Part shown: one piece after another, positions 32,206-44,948 of the stretch | Layout of the letters: each line of letters begins with the position of its first letter | How positions within the stretch are numbered: the stretch's first letter is position 1 | Source of the DNA: Adiantum capillus-veneris | Lineage: Eukaryota > Streptophyta > Polypodiopsida > Polypodiales > Pteridaceae | Assembly: GCA_014529385.2 (NCBI GenBank) | Contig: CM043960.1 | Span: 30,939,396-31,003,395 of the forward strand | Direction of reading: 5' to 3' | Length of the DNA stretch: 64,000 nucleotides | Notes under the pieces: model-generated | The model's input: the letters and a program-made list of their open reading frames with translations, nothing else | Databases searched by the model: none | What the model was told of the DNA's origin: nothing | Program-made: the position numbers and the translations under genes

Positions 32206-34774
32206 ATAAACCTTAGATCTGGTCGGGTACTAGAAAATCAGGGCATACTTGGAGAAACTTCTAGTAGAGTATCCACCGACGAAAGCGTGAATCAAGGCAA
32301 TTCCTTGCACACAATTCTTGAATAAGCTTCAGACACTTTTTCAGATTCAACATCCGAAATGTCTTCTTACTTGAATCATTCAGAAACCGGAACGACAATG
32401 TGCTATAAGCATATACTCTCTTTTTATAAGACAAACCGCCATGGAGTCCAGGTTTACTTAGACCCTAACGAGGAGTATGCTTTTTGCATTGATGACCATG
32501 GTATTGAGTTCGAAGAAGAGATTAGGGCAAACAAACAAGGAAAAATGTACATGGACAAAAATGGAACTCAGTATAAACAGGTTGAAACCCCTGATGTGGT
32601 AGACAAATGGGGGTTAGAAGTAAACACCATAATCCCAGATATGTCAAAAAAAGAAGGACCACCAACTATAGAATTTGAGGGATACGATCAAGTAGATTTG
32701 AAGCCTTTGAAACGGCTTAGTATAGATAATCCTAGGATCAGGGTATATTGTTGGAAAGATAGAAACATAAAAGATCTTGTGTGGACTTTGTATGCCAAAC
32801 CAGGACAACGAACAGCCATGAAGATCATCATATCTTCAAGATCAAAGAAAATGGATCAGCAGACCTACCAACCTACCTGTTTAGGGATTGTTATAAAAAC
32901 AACTTTGCTATGATGACTCATGAAGAGGTAGAACAAACCAAATACCAAGGGTATTCCATACGGGATTGGATATTGGGAAAAGGACAAAAAAGAATTCCAA
33001 GAGATGAACACCATGAGAGATCATCTGAGAGTAATGTAAAGAAACGAGAAACCACCTCATCACGTAGAAAACTGGGTGACACTAAGGCCAGTCCAAGGCT
33101 ACATGAGTCACTATTTCCAATAGACTGGTTTGAAGGACTCGGAACAAGACCAACTGCGAGAAGATCTGGAGTTGAACCAAAAAGACATGTCAGACCAGTT
33201 GATTTTCATAAATGGGTCAGAAAATAAAGTGGATCAGGGGATCCATACGACCACTTAGCAAGCTTTAAGCAAGTGCTAAGAGCAGAATGTATATTCAATT
33301 TCCATACTCAGTTCAAGGGGTTTGGAATGACATTAGAAGGAAAAGCATTGACATGGTTCCAAAACATTTCACCAAGGTCAATCATGGACTTAAACACATT
33401 AGCTCAAGGATTTGTAGTTGCTTGTTCCAAAACGGGGATCAAACATAATACGATAGCTCAAATCTACAACTTTAAACAGAAACATGGTGACTCTGTTAGG
33501 GATTGTGCAACTTGAATGAAACAATACATTGCCAGATGCCCAGGGCTAGAGATACCTGTAGAAGAACGGATTGTATCCTTGTTTCTAAAGGGACTGTTAA
33601 ACAAAGAACTTCATGTTATACTCTATAGTAGAAAGCATACAACCCTAGAAGAGTGTGTGTCAGATGCTATTGACTTAGGAGACAATTGTGATAATTTCAA
33701 CAAAGAAGATATCTCTAAGGATAACCAAAGCGAGAAAACAACATCTACTAAACCAACACAAGTGGGAAGGGCTACTCCAGCACCACTTTCAGCCATAGAA
33801 GACATGCTCAAAAGGATGAATGACATACTGAACAACATGCAAAAAGCACCTATGAGGGACCATGACAGGGGATTCCTCAATGGAGACAACCAATTAGGCC
33901 ACAAAAATGGTGTGCAATTGAGGGTAAATGGACCAACCATGAGACCCATGAGTGCTACTTCAGACCAAAGTATGATGGGAATGTTTAGTACGTGTCCATG
34001 AGGCCACAAGGACAACCCATGTATAGATATCATCCTAATATGGCCCAAGCTCAAAGACCACCAATGGGTATGGAAAGACCTCAACCTGTGTTGGGATAAC
34101 AACCTCCGTATCCAGGACATAATGCAGTGCCTATAGAGTACATGCACTACGAAGGATTCATAGAGGAACAAGCATTAGTGCATGTTAGACCCTATTCAGA
34201 GCCTACTCCATCTACAATAATGGTAGAAGGAGATTGGTATGATTCACATCCACCACCAATGGAAGAAACCATGACTTATGCTCCACCAAAGCTTGCACCA
34301 ATGTATTATGTAGCTAATCAAGGTGTCAGACCTCCCATGGTAAGACCCATGATTAAGCCAAGAACAGGAAAATTTCATAACTATGGTGCAAATGATCATT
34401 GGAAAAATGAATGTCCAGAGCCTGACAAGAACCTCAAATCAGTTGAAGCCTATTGCATACAATGTTGCAAAAAGGGAGGACACTTTTTGGAAGATTGTCC
34501 TAAAAATCCCTTAATCAAGGGTAAAACAGTAGTAAACATAGTCCAAGTGATACCTAGTAGCTCATCAGAGAGTGAACCAATTGTTCCAATCAAGGTTGAA
34601 TCACTAGAGCCCAGGCCAAGAAAAAGAAACACAACTCCTCTGATGATTCAAAAAATACAAAAGTTTCCTCTCAAAGAATCAAAAGGAGCAGAAGCAAAAG
34701 ATATGAGATGCGAAAACAAAAACAACGAGTTGAAACCGAGGAGAAAGCAAAAAATCTATTCCAAGAAAAGTTAA
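32206..34774 (+). pseudogene. gag: gag (element B)
   Basis: The start codon used in copy A is ATA here, so translation could not begin at that place. Blocks read in order: HILSFYKTNRHGVQVYLDP (32410), the Gag core ALTWFQNISPRSIMDL (33345) to GLLNKELH (33592), a Met/Asn-rich linker, and two zinc knuckles near 34372 and 34450. The first knuckle has lost two Cys (FHNYGANDHWKNEC). The second, CIQCCKKGGHFLEDC, fits C-x2-C-x4-H-x4-C. A one-base deletion near 32830 and stops at 32323, 33225 and 33513 break the frame. Confidence 0.8.
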
Positions 34775-34902
34775 AAGAAACTAGAAGTGAATTCAAAGAA
34801 ACAACCGTGAAATCTAGAGGATCCATTCTGGTTGATAAAATTTTTGAGCCTATTAATGCTGCCTTGGAAGTCCACCAAGCATGACTTAAAGCAGACCAAA
34901 AC

Positions 34903-36191
34903 ATGGAAAACAAATGGAAAAACTATCCTTCTCCAGACATGGAAGCAACTAAGCTCGAAGAATATCAAAATTTGGTAAGAATCACGCAAGAATTACTGGA
35001 AAAACAAAAACCCAAGCTTGAAAGTATTGCAAAACGTGAGGAGCTTGTGATAAGAGACACTAAAGAAAAATTTGATGTGGTGGCAGAACCCCACCTTGAA
35101 ACAAAAGAACCAGAACTTATAGTGCCGGACAGCGAAGATACCTTAGACGGAATTCCTTTCGTAGAGGAAGACTGGCCAGTACACATATGGAAAAAAGTGA
35201 GAGAGATCAATGATCGGAGCCTAACTCTAAAGTCAACTCCTATAGAGGAAGTCTGGTTGGATAACCTACCTTCTGATGTAAACATGGATGTACAATCCTT
35301 GTACGGGGATTGCGGATCTGAAGCGTCAGGAATGTCGAAACCATTGACCTTGAAAACATTACCTTCTTACTTGGGAGATCACGAAGATGAATCCATCGTG
35401 TGTAAGACCGCTCAAGTAAAAAGAGCTGAACAGACCCTAGAAGTAGACAACATTCATTCAATTATGTCTACACCCATCCAATGCACTCTTATCTTGGGAG
35501 AACTGTTAAAGCACAGACCATACTTATGGAACGATCTACAGAAAACCCTAGAGAAGGTGGGGATAACGGGGTTAATCTCAAAAAAATTGGAAAATTTGAA
35601 AAATTAAATAGACAACAAAGAGATTCGATCTGTTCCCATGAACAAAGATGGAGAATATTATGAAGGCGAAGAAGGAAACACCACCCTCCTAGTGAATATA
35701 ATGACATTGAAACCATGGCAATACTGGATAGTGGAGCTGCCATAGCCATAGCCACTAAAGCATTATGGGAATCCTGGGGACAGCCAGCCATTAGATAAAC
35801 TCGAATGAAATTGCAATTGGCTGACGGACACATTGAGAGACCATTAGGGCTGCTTGAAAAAGTGATAGTCAATCCCTGTGGAATTGAATATCAACACACT
35901 TTTCCAATAGTAGACTTTGCGAAAAAACTCAACTATGAAATCATATTGGGAAGACCTTTCATGCGACAGGTACAGCTAATCCAAGATTGGGGAAACAATT
36001 ATCTATACTTGAAGCAAGTGGGATCTATAACAAGAGTAAATCTAAAAGATCACACTTATAGAGATGTCTTGAAAACACCCATCCAAGAGTTTGATTCAAT
36101 CTCTTCGGCTGAAACTAAGATTCCATCCTGGTTAAACAAAGACACTCTTATTTGGATGTGTGGAGCTTTAGAAAATGAAATTTTAAAATGA
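34903..36191 (+). pseudogene. pro: Gag-Pro linker and first aspartic protease (element B)
   Basis: The linker (34903-35607) carries DNLPSDVNMDVQSLYGDCG and ends in a stop. The protease follows: EYYEGEEGNTT, MAILDSGAAIAIA (Asp near 35728), PLGLLEKV and ILGRPFMRQV near 35945. A one-base deletion near 35695 and a stop at 35797 disrupt it. It ends with the conserved IWMCGA block. Confidence 0.75.
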
Positions 36192-36926
36192 GAAGAATGT
36201 TTCCTAGAAAGGGACTGCAAAGACGAAGCCTATGTACCTGAACCCTTTCCAGAGCATTTGTTTGATCCATTCGAGTGGACTCAAATTTTAGCGTCCATGG
36301 ATGTATGTGTGAATACGTCTATGCTTACTCAATTTTGCAATGAGGATGGCTATAACATAATTCCCATCCAAATGAGTTCAATCCTCAAGATTGAAGACAA
36401 AGATGAGGAACCCAAGGACTTAATGAAAGCTCAATAAGTCTTTTCAGACCTCTTCTACGATGCTACTTATGAGTTAGATGAACACTCAGCTACCTCAAAA
36501 CGTTTGGGGTCAGAAAAAGAACATACGAGAGCTAAGCTACTCTTAAAAGGAGGGGAGGAAAAGTTTTTTGACTTTCCAAACCAAAAATCAAGAAGAAAAA
36601 AATGGTATAGACAAAAAAGAGACACCAGAAACGTGAAAGTACGATCTATGCCATCAGTCTCTAGTAGAACACAATTCCTGATGCAGATAGATGCAAATGA
36701 TTGTGTCAAGGACAAAATCGCTGGCAGATATCCTTCAAACAAAAATTCGAAAATATCTCAAACATCAAGAAAAACAAGGAAGGGTACTCAAGAAAACCCG
36801 CAAGATAAGAAACCACTCATGAACAGAGCTGAGCGGAAAAAGAAATATCAAGAGTTGAAAAAAGATCTAAAGGAGATATACACGACCAAAATGGAAACCG
36901 GGAAGAGGATGGTAAGGATGTAATGA
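36192..36926 (+). pseudogene. Pro-RT linker (element B)
   Basis: A conserved acidic stretch (EPFPEHLFDPFEWTQIL) also occurs in element D at about 56655. A very basic Lys/Arg-rich region (36504-36923) follows, with no recognised domain. It joins protease to RT in the polyprotein; this whole part is missing from copy A. Confidence 0.55.
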
Positions 36927-37948
36927 GTGTTCCATCCCATTACAAAAATTATACACTCCAAGATCAAAAAATCATTGTCAAACAACCTGTTAGAGAACTA
37001 CGGAAATAGGGCAAGTCTTACAAAGGGCCTGAAAACACTGAAAAGATAGACTTGGTTAAACCAGGAGAAGAGCCTAAACCTGCTTACATTGCGAATGACC
37101 TAACAGAAGAAGAAGAAGAGCTCTTGTTGATCTTGTTAAAGGAATACCGAGATATCTTTGCTTGGTCCTACAAGGATCTCAAGGGTGTTGATCCAGAAAT
37201 CTATCAACATACCATACCCATGAGAGATGATGCAAAACCAAGTAGACAAAGGCCATACACGTATAATGAAACATTTGCCAGGAAGCTAAAAGAAGAGATT
37301 GAAAAATTAAAGGAAGCCGAATTCATTTACAAAATTGAACACACAAATTGGGTGTCTCCAATTGTGGTAGTACCCAAGAAGAATAGAAAATTACGAGTGT
37401 GTGTTAATCTCAAAAAGGTGAATGCAGCTACTATTAGAGACAACTTTCCTCTTTCACTAACTGAGCATGTTTTGGAACGAGTTGTAGGAAAAGAAGCTTA
37501 CAGCTTCTTAGACGGCTTTTTGGGATACAGACAATTTTTGGTTCACTCAAAAGATCAGCATAAAACTGCTTTTGCAACAGAATGGGGTATATTTTCCTAT
37601 TGGGTTATGCCATTTGGATTAACTAATGCTCCAGCCACATTTCAAAGGTTGATGAGCCATGCTTTCAAAGAATATGTTAAGAAATTCTTAGAAGTATATA
37701 TGGATGATCTATGCGTACATTCATCAATCCAGGCTGATCATTTTGAACACCTCAAAAAGGTATTCAAAAAATGTAGACTTTATAGGATTTGCTTAAATCC
37801 TGAAAAGTGCACATTCATGTGTAGACAAGGAAAAATTCTTGGACATATAGTGTCTAAAAATGGCATAGATACTGATATTGAGAAGATTCATGTCATAGCT
37901 GATTTGCATAGACCAACAATTGTCAACGGGGTACAAGCCTTCATGTGA
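36927..37948 (+). pseudogene. pol: Ty3-type reverse transcriptase (element B)
   Basis: The lead-in YRDIFAWSYKDLKGVDPEIY is typical of Tat/Athila-like plant Ty3 RTs. Then come SPIVVVPKKNRKLRVCVNLK, YSFLDGFLGYRQF (first catalytic Asp), FGLTNAPATFQRLM and VYMDDLCVHS (YMDD at 37697-37708). The palm is uninterrupted from 37052 to 37948. It is the only intact RT palm in this Ty3 family within the window. A TGA at 37946-37948 separates it from RNase H. Confidence 0.9.
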
Positions 37949-38490
37949 CATTGTGGATATTACCAATGGTTCATCTACATGTACACTATTATTGCAAAAC
38001 CCAAGTATAGCTTGATTACACACTTTGAATGGACCAAGGCATGTGAAGAATCCTTCATGAAGCTTAAGCAAGCTCTCACCTTAGCTCCAATATTAAAAGC
38101 ACCAGATTGGAATAAGGTATTCCACGTACATGTAGATGCTTCCAATTTTGCTATCGGTTGTATACTAGCTCAACCAGGAGATGAGAAAATTGACTTTCCT
38201 ATTTCTTATGCTAGCCAGCAATTGAACAAGGCCGAAAAGAATTACACCACCATCGAAAGGGAAGGATTAGGAATGATCTATGCCGTTAAAAAGTATAGAC
38301 ACTACCTATTAGCCAACAAGTTTGCGTTCTTTGTACACCACCAAGCTTTGTTGTATTTGGTCAACAATCCATGTAGCACAAGAAGAATATGAGATGGTTC
38401 ATCATTCATTTGGAATTTGATTTCACTGTGGTTGTAAAAAGGGGCACTACATATCAACGAGAAGATCATTTGTCAAGGACTGTTTCAGGA
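37949..38490 (+). pseudogene. pol: RNase H (element B)
   Basis: After a connection region (HCGYYQWFIYMY) the RNase H runs from CEESFMKLKQALTLAPIL through HVHVDASNFAIGCILAQ and YTTIEREGLGMIYAVKKYRH. A one-base deletion at about 38390 shifts the frame compared with copy A. The domain ends near TTYQREDHLSR. Confidence 0.8.
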
Positions 38491-39720
38491 GAATCACCTA
38501 AACGAGTAGACAATGATGTACTAGATGCCTATTTGTTCTCCATGGAAATGATACCTAGATGGTCAGAAAACATTATGTCATTGATGACAATAGCTCAAGT
38601 GTATTCACAAATACCACTTCCTATCACGATCAGATTAATCGAGCAATTGGCTATGTATCAACTACTAGCTGGTAGGCTATACAAGAGAAATTGAGATGGG
38701 ATATTGCTTTTATACATCAATCCTGAAGAAAAATAATAGTACCTAAGTCAAGCACATGCTACCATAGTAGGACTTCACTTTGCGGAAGACCAAACTATGC
38801 AACAAATCTTGAGACTTGGAGTATTTTGTCCAACTATGAGGAGCGATGTATGATCTTTTGTATGATCTTTTGTAAAGGATTGTTCTGAATGTCAAAAAAA
38901 AACACCCATACCTCATGTAGCATTGTTTCAAATGTCACCTGTTCCTAAGTGGAGTAACTATCTAGTTACTTACTTATCGAGCCGAACATTTCGTGAGGAT
39001 ATGAGTAAACGCTGTCAAAGAGCAATTGAAACTAAAGTAAGAGACTATACTCTTATTGGGAACCAATTATATCGGAGAGATAAAGATCAACATTTGCGTC
39101 TTTGTGCAAATGAAGACGAGTATATTCCGATTATAGAACAAGCACATGCTAGATTAGTTGGAGGTGTCTTTTCTAGCGAGACCACCACAAGAGCAATCTT
39201 GATGGTAGGCATATGGTGGCCAACACCTTTTGCAGATGCCAAAGAATATGTTAGAAGGTCTGATGCTTGTCAATGAGCAAGAATGCAAACACGTGTACAT
39301 AGCATGCCCTTAAGGCCAATGATGGGGTCTAGAGCTTTTGCAAAATGGGGTATAGACTTTGTTGGACCACTACAACCACCTACTTATAAGACCCAAGCTC
39401 AATATATCATTGTAGCTACGGACTATTTGACCAAGTGGGTTGATGCTAAAACAACTCAAAACAATGATGCCAGAACCACTGGTGCATTCTTATATGCGTA
39501 TGTATTCACGAGATATGGACTGTCAATAGAAATTGTCAGTGATCGGTGAACTCATTTCCTCAATGAGATAATTGAGTATTTGCTTAATGAGTTTATGGTC
39601 ATCCATAACAAATCAGCCCTCTATCACCCACAAGCAAACGGACAAGCTGAGCATACGAACAAAGTTCTTAGCTGAGTGCTGACTAAAGTGGTTAGTTCAA
39701 GAAGGACAGACTGGGAAATG
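38491..39720 (+). pseudogene. pol: Tandem zinc modules and integrase core, 5' part (element B)
   Basis: Both H2C2 modules are in one frame here. Module 1 (about 38630-38900) has QAHATIVGLHF and an intact CSECQ. Module 2 (about 39030-39270) has LYRRDKDQHLRLC, EQAHARLVGGVF and RRSDACQ; one His and one Cys are changed. The integrase core follows: WGIDFVGPLQPP and EIVSDR, with a stop after it. Stops near 38692, 38734, 38851, 39274 and 39547 inactivate it. The Copia element interrupts after ...TDWEMN (39720). Confidence 0.8.
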
Positions 39721-39725
39721 AATCT
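39721..39725 (+). repeat. Left target duplication of the Copia element
   Basis: AATCT, repeated at 44944-44948. Confidence 0.95.
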
Positions 39726-40047
39726 TGTTGAGATGTCGAGCTCTACACCTTGAGCTGGCATCCACTACGGGTCTTGGCCACTTACGGCATTTACTCACTG
39801 GCGCGTTAGGTGATTGACACGGAGGATCTCTGCCAGTGATTCTACAGCTGGACTACACTTATAGTGCCAGCCTAGTACGCTTCTAGAGAGTTCACACTTA
39901 GTGACCGCATGTACATATGTGCTACTTTTCAGCTTTAGCACTTAGTCATTTTGTACTCTCTTTTCTGTGAAGAAGAAGAAGAAGCTTTCCATCTCTGTGT
40001 GCTTTGTGCTTGTCTTGTGTAGCTCTCTTGCATCCTCATTCTTTACA
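39726..40047 (+). repeat. 5' LTR of the Copia element
   Basis: TGTTGAGATG to TTCTTTACA. It is the same length as the 3' LTR; six substitutions by eye, no gaps. Confidence 0.97.
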
Positions 40048-40059
40048 TGGTATCAGAGC
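40048..40059 (+). other. Copia primer-binding site (initiator tRNA-Met type)
   Basis: TGGTATCAGAGC, the usual Copia site, abuts the LTR. Confidence 0.95.
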
Positions 40060-40299
40060 CTGGTGCAGACAAGAGAGGCTAAGAGAGCAAGAGCATCACA
40101 ATCCCTTCGTTTCGCACAAGTTTCTGAACAGGTCTCCAAAGTGCAGTATACAGAGATTTACTGTACAAGTACAGTGGTTGTGAAACGCTTGATTGTGGAC
40201 ACTCGTTGAGTGTAGAAAGCGTTACAGGAACCACGATAGCAGGTTCAGCAGATTTGCAAGTTTTTGCAGATTGCAGCTATTTTGTCTTAGTGCTTCAAG

Positions 40300-43200
40300 A
40301 TGTCTGACGGTTTCAGTCAGATTGTTACTGAGAAGCTTGAGAAAAATAACTACCCTGCATGGAAGTTCAGAATAACAAATTTCCTAAAAGGAAAAGGTTA
40401 TTGGGACTATGTAGAAGGAGACAATGAAAAGGAACCAGAGATTCCCGAGGCAAATGCTACAGCAGAACAAAGGAAAGCTTTGAGGGACTGGCAACAAGGC
40501 CAGAGCAAAGTGATGTATTGGCTGTCTATGAGCATCACAGATGGCATGATGGGCTATCTACAGGATGCTGAAACCCCCGCCATTGCATAGAGAAGCTTAG
40601 GCAGAGTGTTCGAGGTGAACACCAAGGCCAGGAAGCTTCAACTAAAGTCGGAGCTAAATCAGGTTAAGAGGAACAACCTCTCAATCAATGATTATGCCTT
40701 GAAGATCAAGAGTATCATTGAGGCTCTTGGATCTATTAAAGTCTCAGTGGAAGACGATGACATTGTCCGTGCATGCTTGGATGGTCTAGGAGATGAGTAT
40801 GTACATTTTAGGTCTTCCATGAATACAAGAGACGACATCCCCGTGTTCCAAGATTTGATTTCTATGCTTATTCTTGAGGAGAAGAACCTTGACACATCTT
40901 CTTCTCATGGCAGAAATAATTCTGAACAGGCCTTCTATTCTAACTCCAACAGAGGTAGAGGTAGAGGTCGTGGTCGAGGCCCAAGGGGTTGCAGGGGCCA
41001 ATTTCTGGAAGGTCAATCAAATCAAAACAATACAGGTGGCAGGGGAAACCAGTCTCAAGGCAGGGGGAGTCAAAGAGGTCGTGGTGCAGGATCAAGCAGG
41101 CAGCAACATACTCCAGATAGTAGAGAATGTTGGACTTGTGGTGAAAGAGGTCACATGTCACGGGACTGTCCAAAGGGAAAAGCAAGTAGAAAGAGAGAAC
41201 AGGGCAACTATGCATCTACTAGCAGAGATGCAGATGACAGCAAAAACGAGCGCATGTTTGTTATGCAGCATGTAATGAATACAATGACTGCAGAGAATTC
41301 CACCCAAGATGATGTTTGGTATGTGGATTCAGGTGCCTCTAATCACATGACGTCTCGTGGAGAGTGGTTTAGAGATATGCGCAAACCAGATGTGTCAGGC
41401 TATGTGCAGACAGGAGATGACACAGCTCACCCCATTGCTCATGTAGGGGACATACCTCTAAATACGAAGAGTGGGAAATCAAAGTACTTAGCAAATGTAC
41501 TTCATGTCCCAAACATTACAAAGAATCTTGTTTCTGTTGGACAAATGGTTGAGCAGGGTTTGCAGGTTCGCTTCAATCCAAATGGCTGTTATGTAGAAGA
41601 TTTCCAGAATGGCTGTAAGCTGATCACAGAGGGCAAATGTGTTGGCAGAATGTTTACGCTGAATGTAGACATGCCTGAGGTAAAAGCTGCATTATTTGCA
41701 CAGGGCACAGGTGTTGTGGCTGATGTTGACATTTGGCACAAACGCATTGGCCATGTCAATGAGCAGAGATTGCGCAGCATGCAATCAAAACAGATTGTAA
41801 AAGGTTTGCCCAAATTCAAGGTGGATGGTATGCATAAAGTGTGTGCAGCATGCCAGTTGTGAAAACAGTCAAAGGGCTCATTTCCACATGAGCGCAATGT
41901 ATGTAAAAGGCCACTTGAGGTGGTGCACACAGATGTTTGGGGTCCAACCGATACTGCAAGTATACATGGTTGCAGGTATTATGTCTCTTTCATTGATGAC
42001 CATACAAGGAAAGTATGGGTCTACTTCATGCGTAACAAAAGTGAAGTGTTTGGTCACTTTCAAGACTTCAAAGTCATGATTGAGAAGGAGACAGATATGC
42101 AAATCAAGACATTGAGGTCAGATGGAGGGGGAGAGTACTTCTCCAATGATTTTTCAGATTTTCTGCGAATGCATGGTATACACAGGCAGTTTACATGCAG
42201 ATATACTCCACAGCAGAATGGGGTCGCAGAAAGGAAAAACAGGCACATTGCAGAGGTTGCACGTGCATTGATGAATGAGAAGAACATGCCTCATCATTTC
42301 TGGGCTGAAGCTGTAAATACAGCTGTGTACATTATGAACATGACACCTACAGCTGCGGTGCATGATGTAACACCTGAGGAAAAGTTTACAGGTACAAAGC
42401 CTGATTTGGCACACTTGAAAGTGTTTGGCTGCATAGCTTACGTGCATGTACCAGATGAGTTGCGTAGGAAATTGGATCCTAAAGCAGAGAAATGTATTCT
42501 TGTGGGATATTCCCTTGAACAAAAGGGGTACAGGTGCTACAATCCTACTACACGAGAATTACGAGTGAGCAGAGATGTAGTCTTTGATGAGATGAGCAGC
42601 TGGTACAGTAATGCACATGGCACTATTGGGGCTGATGTAAAAGATGATGTGGTTGTACAAAATGTGAGGCCACAGTCACAGGTTTTGAGTGGACCACAAG
42701 AGTCCTCTTCTCGTGGCTCTGTTGAGAAACCATGGAATGGTAGACTACGTACGCAGGTTACTCCACCAACAGGTATAGGGAATGTATCACGAAAAGGAAA
42801 GGAAAAGGTTGATGAACCTCCCTTTATGGCTGATGCATCATCAGGTTTTTCACATGTAGACATGGATTCAGATGGTTCTGAACAAAGTCTTGATGAGGAA
42901 TTTGGAATTCCGGCTGTCAGGACACCTGGTGTAAGGAAAGTACAAGAAGATGCTAGGGGGCAAAAGAGTGACCCAAGACCGCGCAGATCTAATAGAGTCA
43001 GAAATCCAGTTCAGAAATTGACTTATGATGGGTATCTAGCGCATCACCAAGCCTACATGGCTAAGGTGATACAGGATGTGGAGCCCACATGTTTTGAGGA
43101 TACAGTTGGAAATGTGCATTGGGATGATGCAATGAATGAAGAGATGGCTGCATTGGAAGCAAATGACACATGGGAGTTGGTGCCATTGCCAAGTGGCAAG

Positions 43201-44649
43201 AAAGCTATTGGCTGTAAATGGGTGTATAAAACCAAGCATAAGGCTGATGGTAACATTGAGCGTCACAAGGCAAGGCTGGTCGCAAAGGGTTATGCACAGA
43301 CGTATGGCATAGACTATGAGGAGACCTTTGCTCCAGTGGCAAAGATGACGACTGTGAGAGCTGTCATAGCAGTGGCTGCATCTAGAGGATGGATTATGCA
43401 TCAAATGGATGTAAAGAATGCCTTCTTGAATGGTGAGTTGCAAGAGGAAGTGTATATGGATCAGCCACCTGGTTATGTCGATCCAGGTTACCCAGATTAT
43501 GCATGCAGACTTCTCAAAGCTTTGTATGGTTTGAAGCAGGGCTCTAGAGCATCGTATGACAGGATTGCCAAGTATCTTGTCAGTATTGGTTTTAGGAGAG
43601 CTCATGCTGATCATTCACTCTATGTACGTGAGAGTGATGTGGGGATTGTGGTCATTACCATATATGTAGATGACCTCATTATTGTTGGTGACAATGCTAT
43701 GGAGATTGACCATGTGAAGGGTCTTCTCAAACAGGAGTTTGAAATGAAAGATTTAGGCGAGTTGCGCTACTTTCTTGGCATTGAGGTGATCAGGACTCCA
43801 GAGGGTGTATGGCTATCACAGAGAAAGTATGCTTTGGACATGTTGTCAAAGTATGGTATGGCTGATTGTAAGCCAATTTCTATTCCCTTGGATGTGAATG
43901 CAAAGCTGAGTGCAGAGAAGGGTGATGTTGTTGAGGATGTCAACATGTACAGGAAGATTGTGGGTAGTCTAATCTACTTGACTATCACGAGGCCAGACTT
44001 GAGCTACACAGTAGGCTTGGAGAGTCAATTCATGTAGCTTCCGAGGAAGCCACATTTGGATGGAGTACGACGCACACTTAGGTATGTGCAAGGTACTCTT
44101 GACTACGCATTGTTCTATGCAGCAGATGCACCATTAGCATTGTATGGGTATACAGATGCAGATTGGGCAGGTAGCATTGTTGATAGGAGATCTACGAGTG
44201 GCTTCATGTTCTCTTTTGGGAGTGCTGTTGTTACTTGGAGCAGCAAAAAGCAGCCTACGGTTGCTTTATCGAGCACAGAGGCCGAGTACAGAGGTGCAAC
44301 AGTTGCGGCGTGCGAGGTAGCTTGGCTACGCACATTACTTGAGGACTTGGGAGTGCAGGTGGACCAGCAGATTTTCATCCATTGTGACAACCTCAGCAGC
44401 ATGCAATTGGCTAGGAACCCAGTGTTCCATGCCAGGACCAAACACATAGAGGTCCATTACCACTACGTTCGAGAGCGAGTGTTGGCGGGCGACATCGACT
44501 TGGTCTACGTCAGCACAGAGAAGCAGATAGCGGATATCTTTACCAAGGCCCTCGGAGCTGAGAAGCTTCGACGTTTCTGGACTATGCTTCGACTCTGCGA
44601 CATGCAGAGCTCGAGGGGGAGTGTTGAGATGTCGAGCTCTACACCTTGA
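40300..44649 (+). pseudogene. gag-pol: Copia gag-pol polyprotein with three in-frame stops
   Basis: A single frame of about 1,449 codons. Residues 1-270 are Gag. About 276-290 is the zinc knuckle CWTCGERGHMSRDC. About 342 is the protease (YVDSGASNHMT). About 477 is the pre-integrase block (DIWHKRIGHV). About 543-640 is the integrase DDE (HTDVWGP, SDGGGEYF, PQQNGVAERKN). About 955-1125 is the RT (MDVKNAFLNGEL, then YVDDLIIVG). About 1283-1420 is the RNase H (YTDADWAGS, STEAEYRG). Stops are TAG 40588-40590, TGA 41860-41862 and TAG 44035-44037. Each is one C-to-T or G-to-T step from a sense codon (CAG for the TAGs). The order Pro-IN-RT-RH defines Copia. The ATG was chosen because it begins MSDGFSQIV with a typical Copia Gag start. 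The end runs into the 3' LTR. Confidence 0.95.
44612..44621 (+). other. Copia polypurine tract
   Basis: CGAGGGGGAG lies immediately before TGTTGAGATG. Confidence 0.85.
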
Positions 44650-44943
44650 GCTGGCATCCACTACGGGTCTTGGCCGCTTATGGCATTTACTCACTGGCGC
44701 GTTAGGTGACCGACACGGAGGATCTCTGCCAGTGATTCTACAGCTGGACTACACTTATAGTGCCAGCCTAGTACGCTTCTAGCGAGTTCACACTTAGTGA
44801 CCGCATGTACATATGTGCTACTTTTCAGCTTTAGCACTTAGTCATTTTGTACTCTCTTTTCTGTGAAGAAGAAGAAGAAGCTTTCCATCTCTGTGTGCTT
44901 TGTGATTGTCTTGTGTAGCTCTCTTGCATCCTCATTCTTTACA
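44622..44943 (+). repeat. 3' LTR of the Copia element
   Basis: 322 bp; see the 5' LTR. Confidence 0.97.
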
Positions 44944-44948
44944 AATCT
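44944..44948 (+). repeat. Right target duplication of the Copia element
   Basis: AATCT. Confidence 0.95.

Larger units (their letters stand above)
39726..44943 (+). mobile_element. Ty1/Copia LTR retrotransposon, structurally complete
   Basis: It is 5,218 bp, with two 322-bp LTRs differing at 6 sites, an exact 5-bp duplication AATCT, a PBS directly after the 5' LTR, one gag-pol frame with no frameshift, and a PPT. It lies in the integrase of element B. It is the youngest datable insertion in the window. Confidence 0.97.

Noticed and set aside
42060-43614. Long minus-strand frames across the Copia pol
   Set aside because: They are shadows of a highly conserved plus-strand polyprotein. None has a recognisable domain.
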